From Pseudomonadota bacterium (GTDB taxonomy: Bacteria; Pseudomonadota; Alphaproteobacteria; Rhizobiales; Rhizobiaceae), in the NCBI GenBank assembly GCA_023428515.1, contig JAEYXI010000673.1, positions 1 through 5,146 of the forward strand: a DNA stretch of 5,146 nucleotides, in the 5' to 3' direction. The notes below the pieces were generated by a model. It searched no databases. It had not been told where the DNA came from and saw only the letters and a list, made by a program, of their open reading frames with translations. How positions within the stretch are numbered: the stretch's first letter is position 1; every line of letters starts with the position of its first letter. A program made the translations under genes and the position numbers. This document shows positions 1 to 5,146 of the stretch, in pieces.

Positions 1-512
1 ACACCGTGCTGCTCCGCCAGAAGTCGACCGGCACGCTGGTCGTCGACGCGCTGACGCCCGCGAAGCGCCTGTTCATGATCTCGACCGGTACCGGCATCGC
101 GCCTTTCGCCAGCCTGGTGCGCGATCCTGATACGTTCGAGAAATTCGAAGAGATCATCCTCACGCACACCTGCCGCGACCATGCCGAACTCGCCTATGGC
201 GTCGAACTGTTCGGGCAACTCGCTTCCGACCCGTTGATCGGCGAACTGACCGAGGGGCGCGTCACGCTCTACTCGACGACGACGCGCGAGATCACGCCGC
301 GCATGGGCCGCATCACCAGGCTGATCGAGAACGGACGTTTCTACGAGGATATCGGCATTGCGCCGCTGTCGCCGGAGACCGACCGCGTCATGATCTGCGG
401 CTCGATGCATATGCTGAAGGACGTCAAGGAACTGGTCGAAGGCCTCGGCTTCAAGGAAGGCTCGCTCAGCCATCCGGCCGATTTCGTCGTCGAGCGCGCC
501 TTCGTCGGCTGA
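1..512 (+). CDS. fpr: Ferredoxin/flavodoxin-NADP+ reductase, C-terminal part (5' end outside window)
   Basis: This flavoenzyme moves electrons between NADPH and ferredoxin or flavodoxin in the cytosol. In proteobacteria it supports oxidative stress defence, Fe-S metabolism and radical enzymes. Only the C-terminal part is visible, about 169 residues of a family usually near 260-270, so the N-terminal FAD-binding barrel is lost at the window edge. The reading frame is open through bases 3-5, so the GTG at 6 is an internal Val and not a start. Counting from that Val, the NADP(H) domain shows STGTGIAPF (residues 26-34), the CRDHAELAY stretch expected near the NADP phosphate, and MICGSM (129-134), the conserved Cys-Gly region near the nicotinamide. 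The protein ends in AFVG. In the alphaproteobacterial subclass this short C-terminal tail takes the place of the terminal aromatic residue that stacks on the flavin in plant-type enzymes. The stop is TGA at 510-512. The next gene is 212 bases away on the same strand. Family assignment is firm; the electron partner is not shown. Confidence 0.93.
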   Translation, partial: TVLLRQKSTGTLVVDALTPAKRLFMISTGTGIAPFASLVRDPDTFEKFEEIILTHTCRDHAELAYGVELFGQLASDPLIGELTEGRVTLYSTTTREITPRMGRITRLIENGRFYEDIGIAPLSPETDRVMICGSMHMLKDVKELVEGLGFKEGSLSHPADFVVERAFVG

Positions 513-585
513 TTTTCTCACGCCGACGCCAGCCGGCGGTTGATTTGGACTTGTCGGCACAGCCCACACCTGCGAAAGATGCGCG

Positions 586-616
586 GGCCGACCGTACCAG
601 CGGGTACGCCTCGGCC
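586..616. other. Long imperfect inverted repeat (hairpin) in the fpr-FAH spacer
   Basis: GGCCGA (586-591) pairs with TCGGCC (611-616), and CGTACC (593-598) pairs with GGTACG (603-608). A 1x2 internal loop separates the two stems and the loop is AGCG. This makes 12 Watson-Crick pairs within 31 bases. It lies 73 bases after the fpr stop and 108 before the FAH-family start. No T-run follows, so it is not a classic intrinsic terminator. It could be an mRNA 3'-end stabiliser for fpr, a leader structure of the next gene, a protein-binding palindrome, or a copy of a dispersed palindromic element of the kind known in rhizobia. The sequence alone does not decide. The rest of the 513-724 spacer holds a weak 5-bp hairpin right after the fpr stop (521-525 with 534-538) and the ribosome binding site of the next gene. 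I see no convincing -35/-10 promoter and no small gene in it. Confidence 0.55.
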
Positions 617-712
617 GCGGCGGCGGGTGCCATTCATCGGATCTTCCCGGGATCGTTTCCTCCGCCTGTCTTGTTCATGCTGCCCGGAGCGTTGCCTTCG
701 GGATCGCCCCTT

Positions 713-719
713 AGGAGGA
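713..719 (+). promoter_or_regulatory. Ribosome binding site that fixes a TTG start for the FAH-family gene
   Basis: AGGAGGA (713-719) is a near-perfect Shine-Dalgarno sequence. Six bases separate AGGAGG from the TTG at 725-727. There is no ATG at a suitable distance in this frame. The protein read from this TTG begins MKLLRYGRPG, which matches how this subfamily normally starts. The open frame extends upstream to 545, but the 60 residues it would add look like random spacer translation. Confidence 0.88.
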
Positions 720-724
720 CTCTC

Positions 725-1570
725 TTGAAACTGCTGCGTTATGGAAGGCCGGGCAAGGAACGCCCGGGCGTGCTCGATGCGGACGGCAAGATCCGCGACC
801 TGTCCGGACATGTCGGCGACATCGCGGGCGCGGTGCTGGCTCCCGCCTCGCTGAAGAAACTCTCGAAGATCGACCCGGCGACGCTGCCGCTGGTGAAGGG
901 CAAGCCGCGCCTTGGCCCGTGCGTGACCGGCACCAGCAAGTTCATCTGCATCGGCCTCAACTATTCCGACCACGCCGCCGAGACCGGCGCGACCGTGCCG
1001 CCGGAGCCGATCATCTTCATGAAGGCCAACTCGGCGATCGTCGGGCCTGACGACGACGTGCTGATCCCGCGCGGCTCCAAGAAGACCGACTGGGAAGTCG
1101 AGCTCGGCGTCATCATCGGCAAGACCGCGAAATATGTCTCGGAAGCCGAGGCGCTCGACTATGTCGCCGGCTACTGCACCATCAACGACGTGTCGGAGCG
1201 CGCTTTCCAGGCGGAACGCCAGGGCCAGTGGACCAAGGGCAAGAGCTGCGACACGTTCGGCCCGACCGGCCCGTGGCTGGTGACCAAGGACGAGGTCGCC
1301 GACCCGCAGGACCTCAAGATGTGGCTGACGGTCAACGGCAAGAAGAGACAGAACGGCTCGACCAAGACCATGGTCTACGGCGTCGCCTATCTGGTTTCCT
1401 ATCTCAGCCAGTTCATGTCGCTGCTGCCCGGCGACATCATCTCGACCGGCACGCCGCCCGGCGTCGGCCTCGGCATGAAGCCGCCGAAGTTCCTGAAGAA
1501 CGGCGACGTGGTCGAGCTCGGCATCGAGGGCCTCGGCACGCAGAAGCAGACGTTCGTGCAGGACAAGTGA
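725..1570 (+). CDS. Fumarylacetoacetate hydrolase (FAH) family protein, 281 aa
   Basis: This is a cytosolic, metal-dependent enzyme of the FAH superfamily, which cleaves C-C bonds in, or isomerises or decarboxylates, small keto acids. Members of this subfamily of about 281 residues, starting MKLLRYG, are often annotated as ureidoglycolate lyase or 2-hydroxyhepta-2,4-diene-1,7-dioate isomerase. Some are 2,4-diketo-3-deoxy-L-fuconate hydrolases of non-phosphorylative sugar breakdown. The substrate cannot be chosen from sequence. A short N-terminal region (about 1-70) precedes the catalytic fold. GLNYSDHA (77-84) carries the conserved His83. DWEVELG (122-128) and NDVSER (154-159) supply the expected metal ligands Glu124, Glu126 and Asp155. 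KGKSCDTFGPTGP (171-183) and STGTPPGVG (240-248) are the conserved substrate-side loops. Length is normal and all key residues are present, so it should be active. It reads alone on the + strand, 212 bases after fpr, and ends at a strong terminator. The start is TTG with an excellent ribosome binding site. Confidence 0.9.
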   Translation: MKLLRYGRPGKERPGVLDADGKIRDLSGHVGDIAGAVLAPASLKKLSKIDPATLPLVKGKPRLGPCVTGTSKFICIGLNYSDHAAETGATVPPEPIIFMKANSAIVGPDDDVLIPRGSKKTDWEVELGVIIGKTAKYVSEAEALDYVAGYCTINDVSERAFQAERQGQWTKGKSCDTFGPTGPWLVTKDEVADPQDLKMWLTVNGKKRQNGSTKTMVYGVAYLVSYLSQFMSLLPGDIISTGTPPGVGLGMKPPKFLKNGDVVELGIEGLGTQKQTFVQDK

Positions 1571-1579
1571 TTGCTCAGG

Positions 1580-1622
1580 CAGGGCCGCCGGTCTTACCGA
1601 TCGGCGGCCCTGTCGTTTATTT
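1580..1622 (+). terminator. Intrinsic terminator between convergent genes
   Basis: Bases 1580-1593 pair with 1599-1612 in a 14-bp stem (11 G/C-rich Watson-Crick pairs, then G-U, U-A and C-G) around the 5-base loop TTACC. The T-rich stretch TCGTTTATTTC follows at 1613-1623. It begins 9 bases after the FAH-family stop codon, as expected for rho-independent termination of that gene. The T-rich tail overlaps the last codons of the convergent cyclase gene, whose TAA lies at 1619-1617. Read leftwards, the stem still has 11 perfect pairs but no T-run follows, so termination of cyclase transcripts here would be weaker or need another mechanism. Confidence 0.85.
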
Positions 1623-2843
1623 CTGCTCGCTGCCCATCTCCGGATCGAGCGTGAACAGTTCCTGCGCGCGGCCCACCCCGCGCAACGCGTAACGGCCGAC
1701 CGACACCAGCCGCCCCTGCTTGACCGGCGGCAGCGCATTCCTGAAATCCGACGAGAACAGCACGTCGCGATCGACCGAACGGCACATCGAGGAGATGCGG
1801 CTCGCCTCGTTGACCGCCTGGCCGACGACAGTGAAATCGAGCCGCTCCTTGCTGCCGACGTTGCCGTAAAAGACGTCACCGACATGCAGGCCGAGATAGA
1901 CCGAGGACACGGGTTGGCCCGCCGCCGAGCGCCGGGCGTTGAGATCGGCGTGCTTGGCACGCATCTCCGCCTCGGCAAGCAGTGCGGCCGCGCAGGCCTC
2001 GGCCGCATCGTCGGCGGTGAAGATCGCCAGCACGCCGTCCGCCATCAGCTTCAGAACGTCGCCTCCGGCGGCATGCACGGAGGTGATGACGATCTCCGCA
2101 TAGTCGTTGAGGAATGGGATCAGCTGGTCGCTGTCGATGGTTTCCGACAGTTTCGTATAGCCCTGCATGTCGGAGAACCAGATCACGGCGTTGATGCGCT
2201 CGGCCGCGCCGCGCGAGACACGGCCTTCCAGCACCCGCCTGCCGGCGTCGCGCCCAAGATAGGATTCGACCAGCGTCTGCGCGACGCGCGCCAGCGACAC
2301 CGCCTTGATCGCAAGCCCGAGCATTGGCACGAGCCGCCGCAGCGCGGCCAGATCGGCGTCGGAAAAACCGCCGGGACGCGCCGTCGTCCAGCGCGACATG
2401 AAGCAGTCCATCTCGCCGATCGCGGCTTCCTTGTCGAAACGCTGGATCATGGCGAAATAGTCGGTCAGGCCTTGCTCCTTCAGCTCGTCCAGAACCGGAA
2501 ATCCAGCGGTTTCGCCGAGTTCGATGCGGCGGCGCAATTCGTCGTCGCCGCTTTGCAGGAGGTGGTAGAATGGACTTCTCCGCCAGCCTTCCTCGTTGCC
2601 GCTCGCGGCGGTCGGCTCGTACTCCGAGACGCGGGCGTCAAGCGGGTTGTCCCTGTTCCAGGCGAAGACCCGCCCCTCGTAAACCGGATGCAGCGTGTCG
2701 ATGATCGCGGTTCCCCCCGACATTTCGAGGCCGGCCTCGACGCAGCGCGTGCAAAATCCCACCAGCAGCGCGATCTCGTCGTCGCCAGCAAGCCCGCGCT
2801 GAACGGTCCAGTCGGCTATACTGGAGATATCGGCGTCCTTCAT
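1617..2843 (-). CDS. Soluble class III adenylate/guanylate cyclase with N-terminal sensor-like region, 408 aa
   Basis: It is predicted to make cyclic AMP from ATP in the cytosol. The catalytic domain spans about residues 210-400. WFSDMQGYT (222-230) holds the first metal ligand Asp225, and KLMADGVLAIF (265-275) the second, Asp269. Lys265 and Asp336 (in RLDFTVVG, 334-341) are the pair that normally selects adenine over guanine. Asn345 and Arg349 (in VNEASRI) are the transition-state residues. With the full set present, adenylate cyclase activity is the likely reading. Residues 1-200 contain no membrane segment and no domain I can name with certainty. They carry DTLHP, WRRSPFYHLL (87-96), DYFAM (128-132) and RPGGFSDADL (156-165), a pattern I recognise from other alphaproteobacterial cyclases and suspect is a GAF-like ligand sensor. 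Two adjacent ATGs exist (2846-2844 and 2843-2841). I chose the second because GAGGA lies 5 bases before it but only 2 before the first. The gene follows the importer ATPase by 52 bases on the same strand and converges on the FAH-family gene. Confidence 0.88.
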   Translation of the reverse strand: MKDADISSIADWTVQRGLAGDDEIALLVGFCTRCVEAGLEMSGGTAIIDTLHPVYEGRVFAWNRDNPLDARVSEYEPTAASGNEEGWRRSPFYHLLQSGDDELRRRIELGETAGFPVLDELKEQGLTDYFAMIQRFDKEAAIGEMDCFMSRWTTARPGGFSDADLAALRRLVPMLGLAIKAVSLARVAQTLVESYLGRDAGRRVLEGRVSRGAAERINAVIWFSDMQGYTKLSETIDSDQLIPFLNDYAEIVITSVHAAGGDVLKLMADGVLAIFTADDAAEACAAALLAEAEMRAKHADLNARRSAAGQPVSSVYLGLHVGDVFYGNVGSKERLDFTVVGQAVNEASRISSMCRSVDRDVLFSSDFRNALPPVKQGRLVSVGRYALRGVGRAQELFTLDPEMGSEQK

Positions 2844-2876
2844 CATCTTCCTCGCGGCTTTGCGAAGTTGAAGATG
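2844..2876 (-). promoter_or_regulatory. Possible RNA hairpin covering the cyclase ribosome binding site and first ATG
   Basis: In the leftward transcript CAUCUUC (2876-2870) is the exact complement of GAAGAUG (2850-2844). Inside it UUCGC (2866-2862) can pair with GCGAG (2855-2851), counting one U-G pair. This leaves a 3-base bulge (AAC) on one side and a 6-base loop (AAAGCC). The 12 paired positions cover the Shine-Dalgarno AGGA (2852-2849) and the first of the two ATG codons, so folding could hold back translation initiation. The pairing is seen directly in the sequence; any regulatory role is inference. The 52-base gap between the ATPase stop and the cyclase start contains no terminator I can see. 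Confidence 0.45.
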
Positions 2877-2895
2877 TAGCGGCGGCGGCTTTCGT

Positions 2896-3897
2896 TCAAG
2901 CCAGCGTCTTGCCGTCGGCGTCGAAACGGTAAGTTTTAGCCGGATCGGGCGTGACATAGAGCGTGGCGCCGGCTTCAGCATCGTAGACGCCGAAGATGCG
3001 CACGGTGATGAGCCCGGCCTTTTCGGTGTCGACATAGAGGTTGGTGTCGGCGCCGAGATGTTCGGCATGCACGACCGTGCCTTTCCACGCGCCGGAATTG
3101 GTGTCGACGGTGAGATGCTCCGGCCGTACGCCGACTTTCTTCGCCTGGCCTTCGCCGAGCTTGGCGGCGTCGATGAAATTCATCTTGGGCGACCCTATGA
3201 AGCCGGCGACGAATTCGTTGGCCGGCTTGTTGTAGAGCTCCATCGGCGCGCCGACCTGCTCGATGCGGCCGGCATTCAGGACGACGATCTTGTCGGCCAG
3301 CGTCATCGCCTCGACCTGGTCGTGGGTGACGTAGATCATCGTCGCCTTCAGCCGGCGGTGGAGCTGGGCGATCTCGAGCCGCGTGTTGACGCGCAGCGCC
3401 GCGTCGAGGTTGGACAGCGGTTCGTCGAACAGGAACAGCTTCGGCTCGCGCACCACGGCGCGGCCGATGGCGACGCGTTGGCGCTGCCCACCGGAGAGCT
3501 CCGCCGGCCGACGCTCCAGATAGGGCTCCAGCGACAGCATGGTCGATGCCGCTGACACGCGCTTGTCGATCTCGGCGGCGGGCGTGCCGATCTGCTTCAG
3601 GCCGAGGCTCATATTGTTCCTGACCGTCAAATGCGGATAGAGCGCGTAGGTCTGGAACACCATCGATATGCCGCGGTTGGCCGGTGGCGTCACGGTGACG
3701 TCGGCCCCGTCGATCAGCACGCGGCCGGAAGTCGAGTCCTCCAGCCCGGCGATGATCCGGAGCAGCGTGGACTTGCCGCAGCCGGACGGGCCGACGAAGA
3801 CGACGAACTCGCCGTCCTTCACTTGGAGGTCGATGCCCTTCAGCACGTCGACCCTGCCGAAGCTTTTCTTCACATTGTCGATGGTCAGCGAGCCCAA
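2896..3897 (-). CDS. ATP-binding protein of a CUT1-type carbohydrate ABC importer (MalK/UgpC-like), 333 aa
   Basis: This cytosolic subunit hydrolyses ATP to drive sugar import through the two permeases encoded just upstream. All nucleotide-binding elements are intact: Walker A GPSGCGKST (36-44), Q-loop Gln82 in VFQTYALYPHL, signature LSGGQRQRV (134-142), Walker B LFLFDEP (154-160), D-loop SNLD (162-165) and switch His192 in YVTHDQ. The C-terminal regulatory TOBE/MOI-type region (about 235-333) has the VGVRPEHL motif (255-262) typical of MalK, UgpC and MsmK relatives. At 333 residues it is somewhat shorter than the usual 350-370, and the shortening lies in that regulatory region. The start is TTG at 3897-3895, supported by GGAGG 5 bases before it; the read-through protein begins MGSLTIDNVKKSFG as expected for the family. 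It begins 25 bases after the MalG-type permease stop, so it is in the same operon. The sugar transported cannot be told from this subunit. Confidence 0.94.
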   Translation of the reverse strand: MGSLTIDNVKKSFGRVDVLKGIDLQVKDGEFVVFVGPSGCGKSTLLRIIAGLEDSTSGRVLIDGADVTVTPPANRGISMVFQTYALYPHLTVRNNMSLGLKQIGTPAAEIDKRVSAASTMLSLEPYLERRPAELSGGQRQRVAIGRAVVREPKLFLFDEPLSNLDAALRVNTRLEIAQLHRRLKATMIYVTHDQVEAMTLADKIVVLNAGRIEQVGAPMELYNKPANEFVAGFIGSPKMNFIDAAKLGEGQAKKVGVRPEHLTVDTNSGAWKGTVVHAEHLGADTNLYVDTEKAGLITVRIFGVYDAEAGATLYVTPDPAKTYRFDADGKTLA

Positions 3898-3902
3898 ACC
3901 GG

Positions 3903-3907
3903 CCTCC
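3903..3907 (-). promoter_or_regulatory. Ribosome binding site that fixes a TTG start for the ATPase gene
   Basis: GGAGG on the - strand (3907-3903) sits 5 bases before the TTG start at 3897-3895. It lies in the 25-base gap after the permease stop. No ATG or GTG close by in this frame would preserve the conserved N-terminal beta strand (SLTIDNVKKSFG), so the TTG is the best start. Confidence 0.82.
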
Positions 3908-3922
3908 GCTCGTTGTTGTGTG

Positions 3923-4762
3923 TCACTTCACGGCTCCCGAGGTGATGCCGCGGATCAGTTGCCGCGAGAAGATGAGGTAGAGGACGAGCACCGGGAGGAT
4001 CGCCAGCGACAGCGCCGCCAGCACCGCGTTCCAGTTGGTGACGTACTGGCCGATGAAGAGCTGCGCGCCGAGCGTGATGGTCTTCGTCGCTTCCGAGGGC
4101 GCGAGGATGAGCGGGAACCAGAGGTCGTTCCAGATCGGGATCATGGTGAAGACCGCGACCGTCGCCATGGCCGGACGCACCAGCGGCAGGACGAGGCGGA
4201 AGAAGATGCGGTATTCCGAGAGACCGTCGATACGGCCGGCGTTCTTCAAATCGTCCGACACCTGCTTCATGAATTCGGAGAGGATGAAGACGGCGAGCGG
4301 CAGGCCTTGAGCCGTGTAGACGAGGACGAGCGCGGTCAGCGTGTTCACCAGCCCGCTCGCCACCATCAACTGCAGGATGGCGACGGTGCCGAGCCGGATC
4401 GGGATCATGATGCCGAGCGCCAGGTAAAGGCCCATCATCGTGTTCCCGCGAAAACGGTATTCCGACAGGGCGAAGGCCGCCATCGTGCCGAACAACAACA
4501 CCAAGAACAGAGAGGCGACGGTGACGATGAAGCTGTTCTGGAAATAGAGGAAGAAGTCGCCCTGGTTGAGAACGGTCGTGTATCCGATGAGGTCGAAGGT
4601 CTCCGGCGTCGGCGGTTGGAGGGGCGCACGGAAGATCGCGTTGCGCGACTTGAACGAATTGATGACGATGACGACGACCGGGAACAGAGCGATCGCCGTG
4701 TAGAGAAGCAGCGCGGCATGCGCGCCGATCGTGCGGGGGAGCGAGGCGGTGGCGCGGCTCAT
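3923..4762 (-). CDS. Carbohydrate ABC importer permease, MalG type, 279 aa
   Basis: This inner-membrane subunit forms half of the sugar channel and pairs with the MalF-type permease encoded just upstream. Six hydrophobic segments are visible, near residues 12-36, 78-100, 110-130, 139-161, 196-220 and 246-266, the normal topology for MalG-like proteins of this length. The cytoplasmic coupling loop (174-193, NAGRIDG through LVLP) has the family's conserved Gly180 and the Leu-Pro at 192-193. However, the EAA triplet that contacts the ATPase reads Asn-Ala-Gly instead of Glu-Ala-Ala. The C-terminus RQLIRGITSGAVK is a typical MalG-family ending. The ATG at 4762-4760 has GAGGGAG 5 bases before it, overlapping the stop codon of the preceding gene, which points to translational coupling. 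It is followed by the ATPase gene after 25 bases. Substrate is unknown. Confidence 0.93.
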   Translation of the reverse strand: MSRATASLPRTIGAHAALLLYTAIALFPVVVIVINSFKSRNAIFRAPLQPPTPETFDLIGYTTVLNQGDFFLYFQNSFIVTVASLFLVLLFGTMAAFALSEYRFRGNTMMGLYLALGIMIPIRLGTVAILQLMVASGLVNTLTALVLVYTAQGLPLAVFILSEFMKQVSDDLKNAGRIDGLSEYRIFFRLVLPLVRPAMATVAVFTMIPIWNDLWFPLILAPSEATKTITLGAQLFIGQYVTNWNAVLAALSLAILPVLVLYLIFSRQLIRGITSGAVK

Positions 4763-4767
4763 GCGAT

Positions 4768-4774
4768 CTCCCTC
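4768..4774 (-). promoter_or_regulatory. Ribosome binding site of the MalG-type permease, overlapping the upstream stop codon
   Basis: GAGGGAG on the - strand (4774-4768) lies 5 bases before the ATG at 4762. Its first two bases belong to the TGA stop (4775-4773) of the MalF-type permease. Ribosomes ending the first gene would therefore stop on the site used to start the second, a common way to keep the two permease halves in equal amounts. Confidence 0.75.
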
Positions 4775-5146
4775 AGAACTGGTACCGACGCAGGCGCGTC
4801 TGGATGGTGAACAGATAGATGCAGACGCCCGCCAGGATGATCAGGAACATCATCGAGGCGATGGCCGAGCCCATATAGGGGTCGCCGGTTTGCAGCTGGA
4901 AGCCGAAGAAGGTGCGGTAGAGGAAGGTGCCTAAAATGTCGGTCGAGTAGTTTGGCCCGGCAAGCGCTCCTTGCGCGGAGTAGATCAGGTCGAAGGCATT
5001 GAAATTGCCGACGAAGGTGAGGATCGAGATGATGCCGATCGAGGGCAGGATGAGCGGCAGCTTGATCTTCCAGAACTGCGCCATGCCGGTGATGCCGTCG
5101 CACTCGGCCGCCTCGATCACCTCGTCGGGAATGGACAGCAGCGCCG
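4773..5146 (-). CDS. Carbohydrate ABC importer permease, MalF/UgpA type, C-terminal part (5' end outside window)
   Basis: This is the other membrane half of the sugar importer. About 123 C-terminal residues are visible. The frame stays open to the window edge, so the GTG at 5120 is an internal Val inside the coupling loop and not a start. The visible fragment opens with ALLSIPDEVIEAAECDG and continues to WKIKLPLILP. This is a textbook EAA loop (Glu-Ala-Ala, then Asp-Gly, then Leu-Pro), which docks on the ATPase. Two hydrophobic segments follow, near fragment residues 33-55 and 96-116, with the family-typical FNAFDLIY and GALAGPNYSTDILGT stretches between them. The protein ends RLRRYQF. Its stop is 10 bases before the MalG-type permease start. 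The solute-binding protein gene, normally first in such operons, should lie further right, beyond the window. Family is clear, substrate unknown. Confidence 0.92.
   Translation of the reverse strand, partial: ALLSIPDEVIEAAECDGITGMAQFWKIKLPLILPSIGIISILTFVGNFNAFDLIYSAQGALAGPNYSTDILGTFLYRTFFGFQLQTGDPYMGSAIASMMFLIILAGVCIYLFTIQTRLRRYQF

Noticed and set aside
521..538. A small hairpin CGCCG/CGGCG right after the fpr stop, as an fpr terminator
   Set aside because: It has only 5 pairs, an 8-base loop and no T-run after it. This is too weak to call in GC-rich sequence.
545..724. A 60-residue N-terminal extension of the FAH-family protein
   Set aside because: Its first codon is a TTG without a ribosome binding site and the residues look random. 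The strong site at 713-719 and the family length point to the start at 725.
518..2008. A 496-codon open frame on the - strand across the FAH-family gene and the cyclase 3' end
   Set aside because: Its protein is rich in Arg and Ala with no family resemblance, and it lies antisense to a clearly real gene. It is a GC-rich shadow frame.
1884..2879. A 331-codon open frame on the + strand opposite the cyclase
   Set aside because: It mirrors the cyclase gene, has low-complexity His/Arg/Gly/Asp-rich sequence and no recognisable motif. The opposite strand encodes all cyclase catalytic residues.
2873..2899. A possible promoter for the cyclase: TTGAAC (2899-2894) and TACATC (2878-2873) on the - strand
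   Set aside because: The spacer is only 15 bases and the -10 match is poor, so I do not call it, although a weak or alternative promoter in the gap cannot be excluded.
2847..3068. An upstream extension of the cyclase into the ATPase gene
   Set aside because: The added residues are out-of-frame ATPase coding sequence and resemble nothing. The ribosome binding site near 2850 marks the true start.
3668..4810. A 380-codon open frame on the + strand opposite the ATPase start and MalG-type permease
   Set aside because: Its product is an Asp/Glu/Arg/His-rich string typical of the antisense of membrane protein genes. The real permease is on the other strand.
1..5146. CRISPR arrays, insertion sequences, attachment sites, tRNA or rRNA genes
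   Set aside because: No regularly spaced repeats, transposase-like proteins, terminal inverted repeats or recognisable RNA gene sequences are present.

Overview
The window looks like a piece of chromosome from a GC-rich alphaproteobacterium, most likely of the order Hyphomicrobiales (rhizobia and relatives such as Mesorhizobium). This is inferred from the strong G/C bias at third codon positions, the alphaproteobacterial-type ferredoxin-NADP reductase ending in AFVG, the rhizobial-looking sugar importer and the soluble class III cyclase. The genus is a guess, because no marker gene is present.

Layout. The + strand holds the 3' part of a ferredoxin/flavodoxin-NADP+ reductase gene (fpr, 1-512). 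A 212-base spacer follows, with a long imperfect hairpin (586-616) and a strong ribosome binding site. Next comes a fumarylacetoacetate hydrolase (FAH) family gene that starts at a TTG codon (725-1570). A 14-bp hairpin terminator (1580-1612) separates it from a leftward block. Read from right to left on the - strand, this block holds the 3' part of a MalF-type sugar permease (5146-4773), a complete MalG-type permease (4762-3923), a complete sugar-importer ATPase with a TTG start (3897-2896), and a soluble adenylate/guanylate cyclase (2843-1617).

How the genes work together. The two permeases and the ATPase are spaced 10 and 25 bases apart and form the membrane and motor parts of one CUT1-type carbohydrate importer. 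The substrate-binding protein gene is probably just beyond the right edge. The cyclase starts 52 bases after the ATPase on the same strand, with no terminator visible between them. It may be the last gene of the operon, or it may have its own control. A 33-base sequence that can fold over its ribosome binding site and first ATG is the most interesting regulatory candidate here. The fpr gene (electron transfer, oxidative stress) and the FAH-family gene (hydrolysis or isomerisation of a small keto acid) have no evident link to the importer.

All five genes belong to known families. I did not find convincing evidence of a new kind of system. The points worth a second look are the possible pairing of a sugar importer with a cAMP-type cyclase, the unassigned N-terminal half of that cyclase, and two RNA or DNA hairpins in non-coding stretches.
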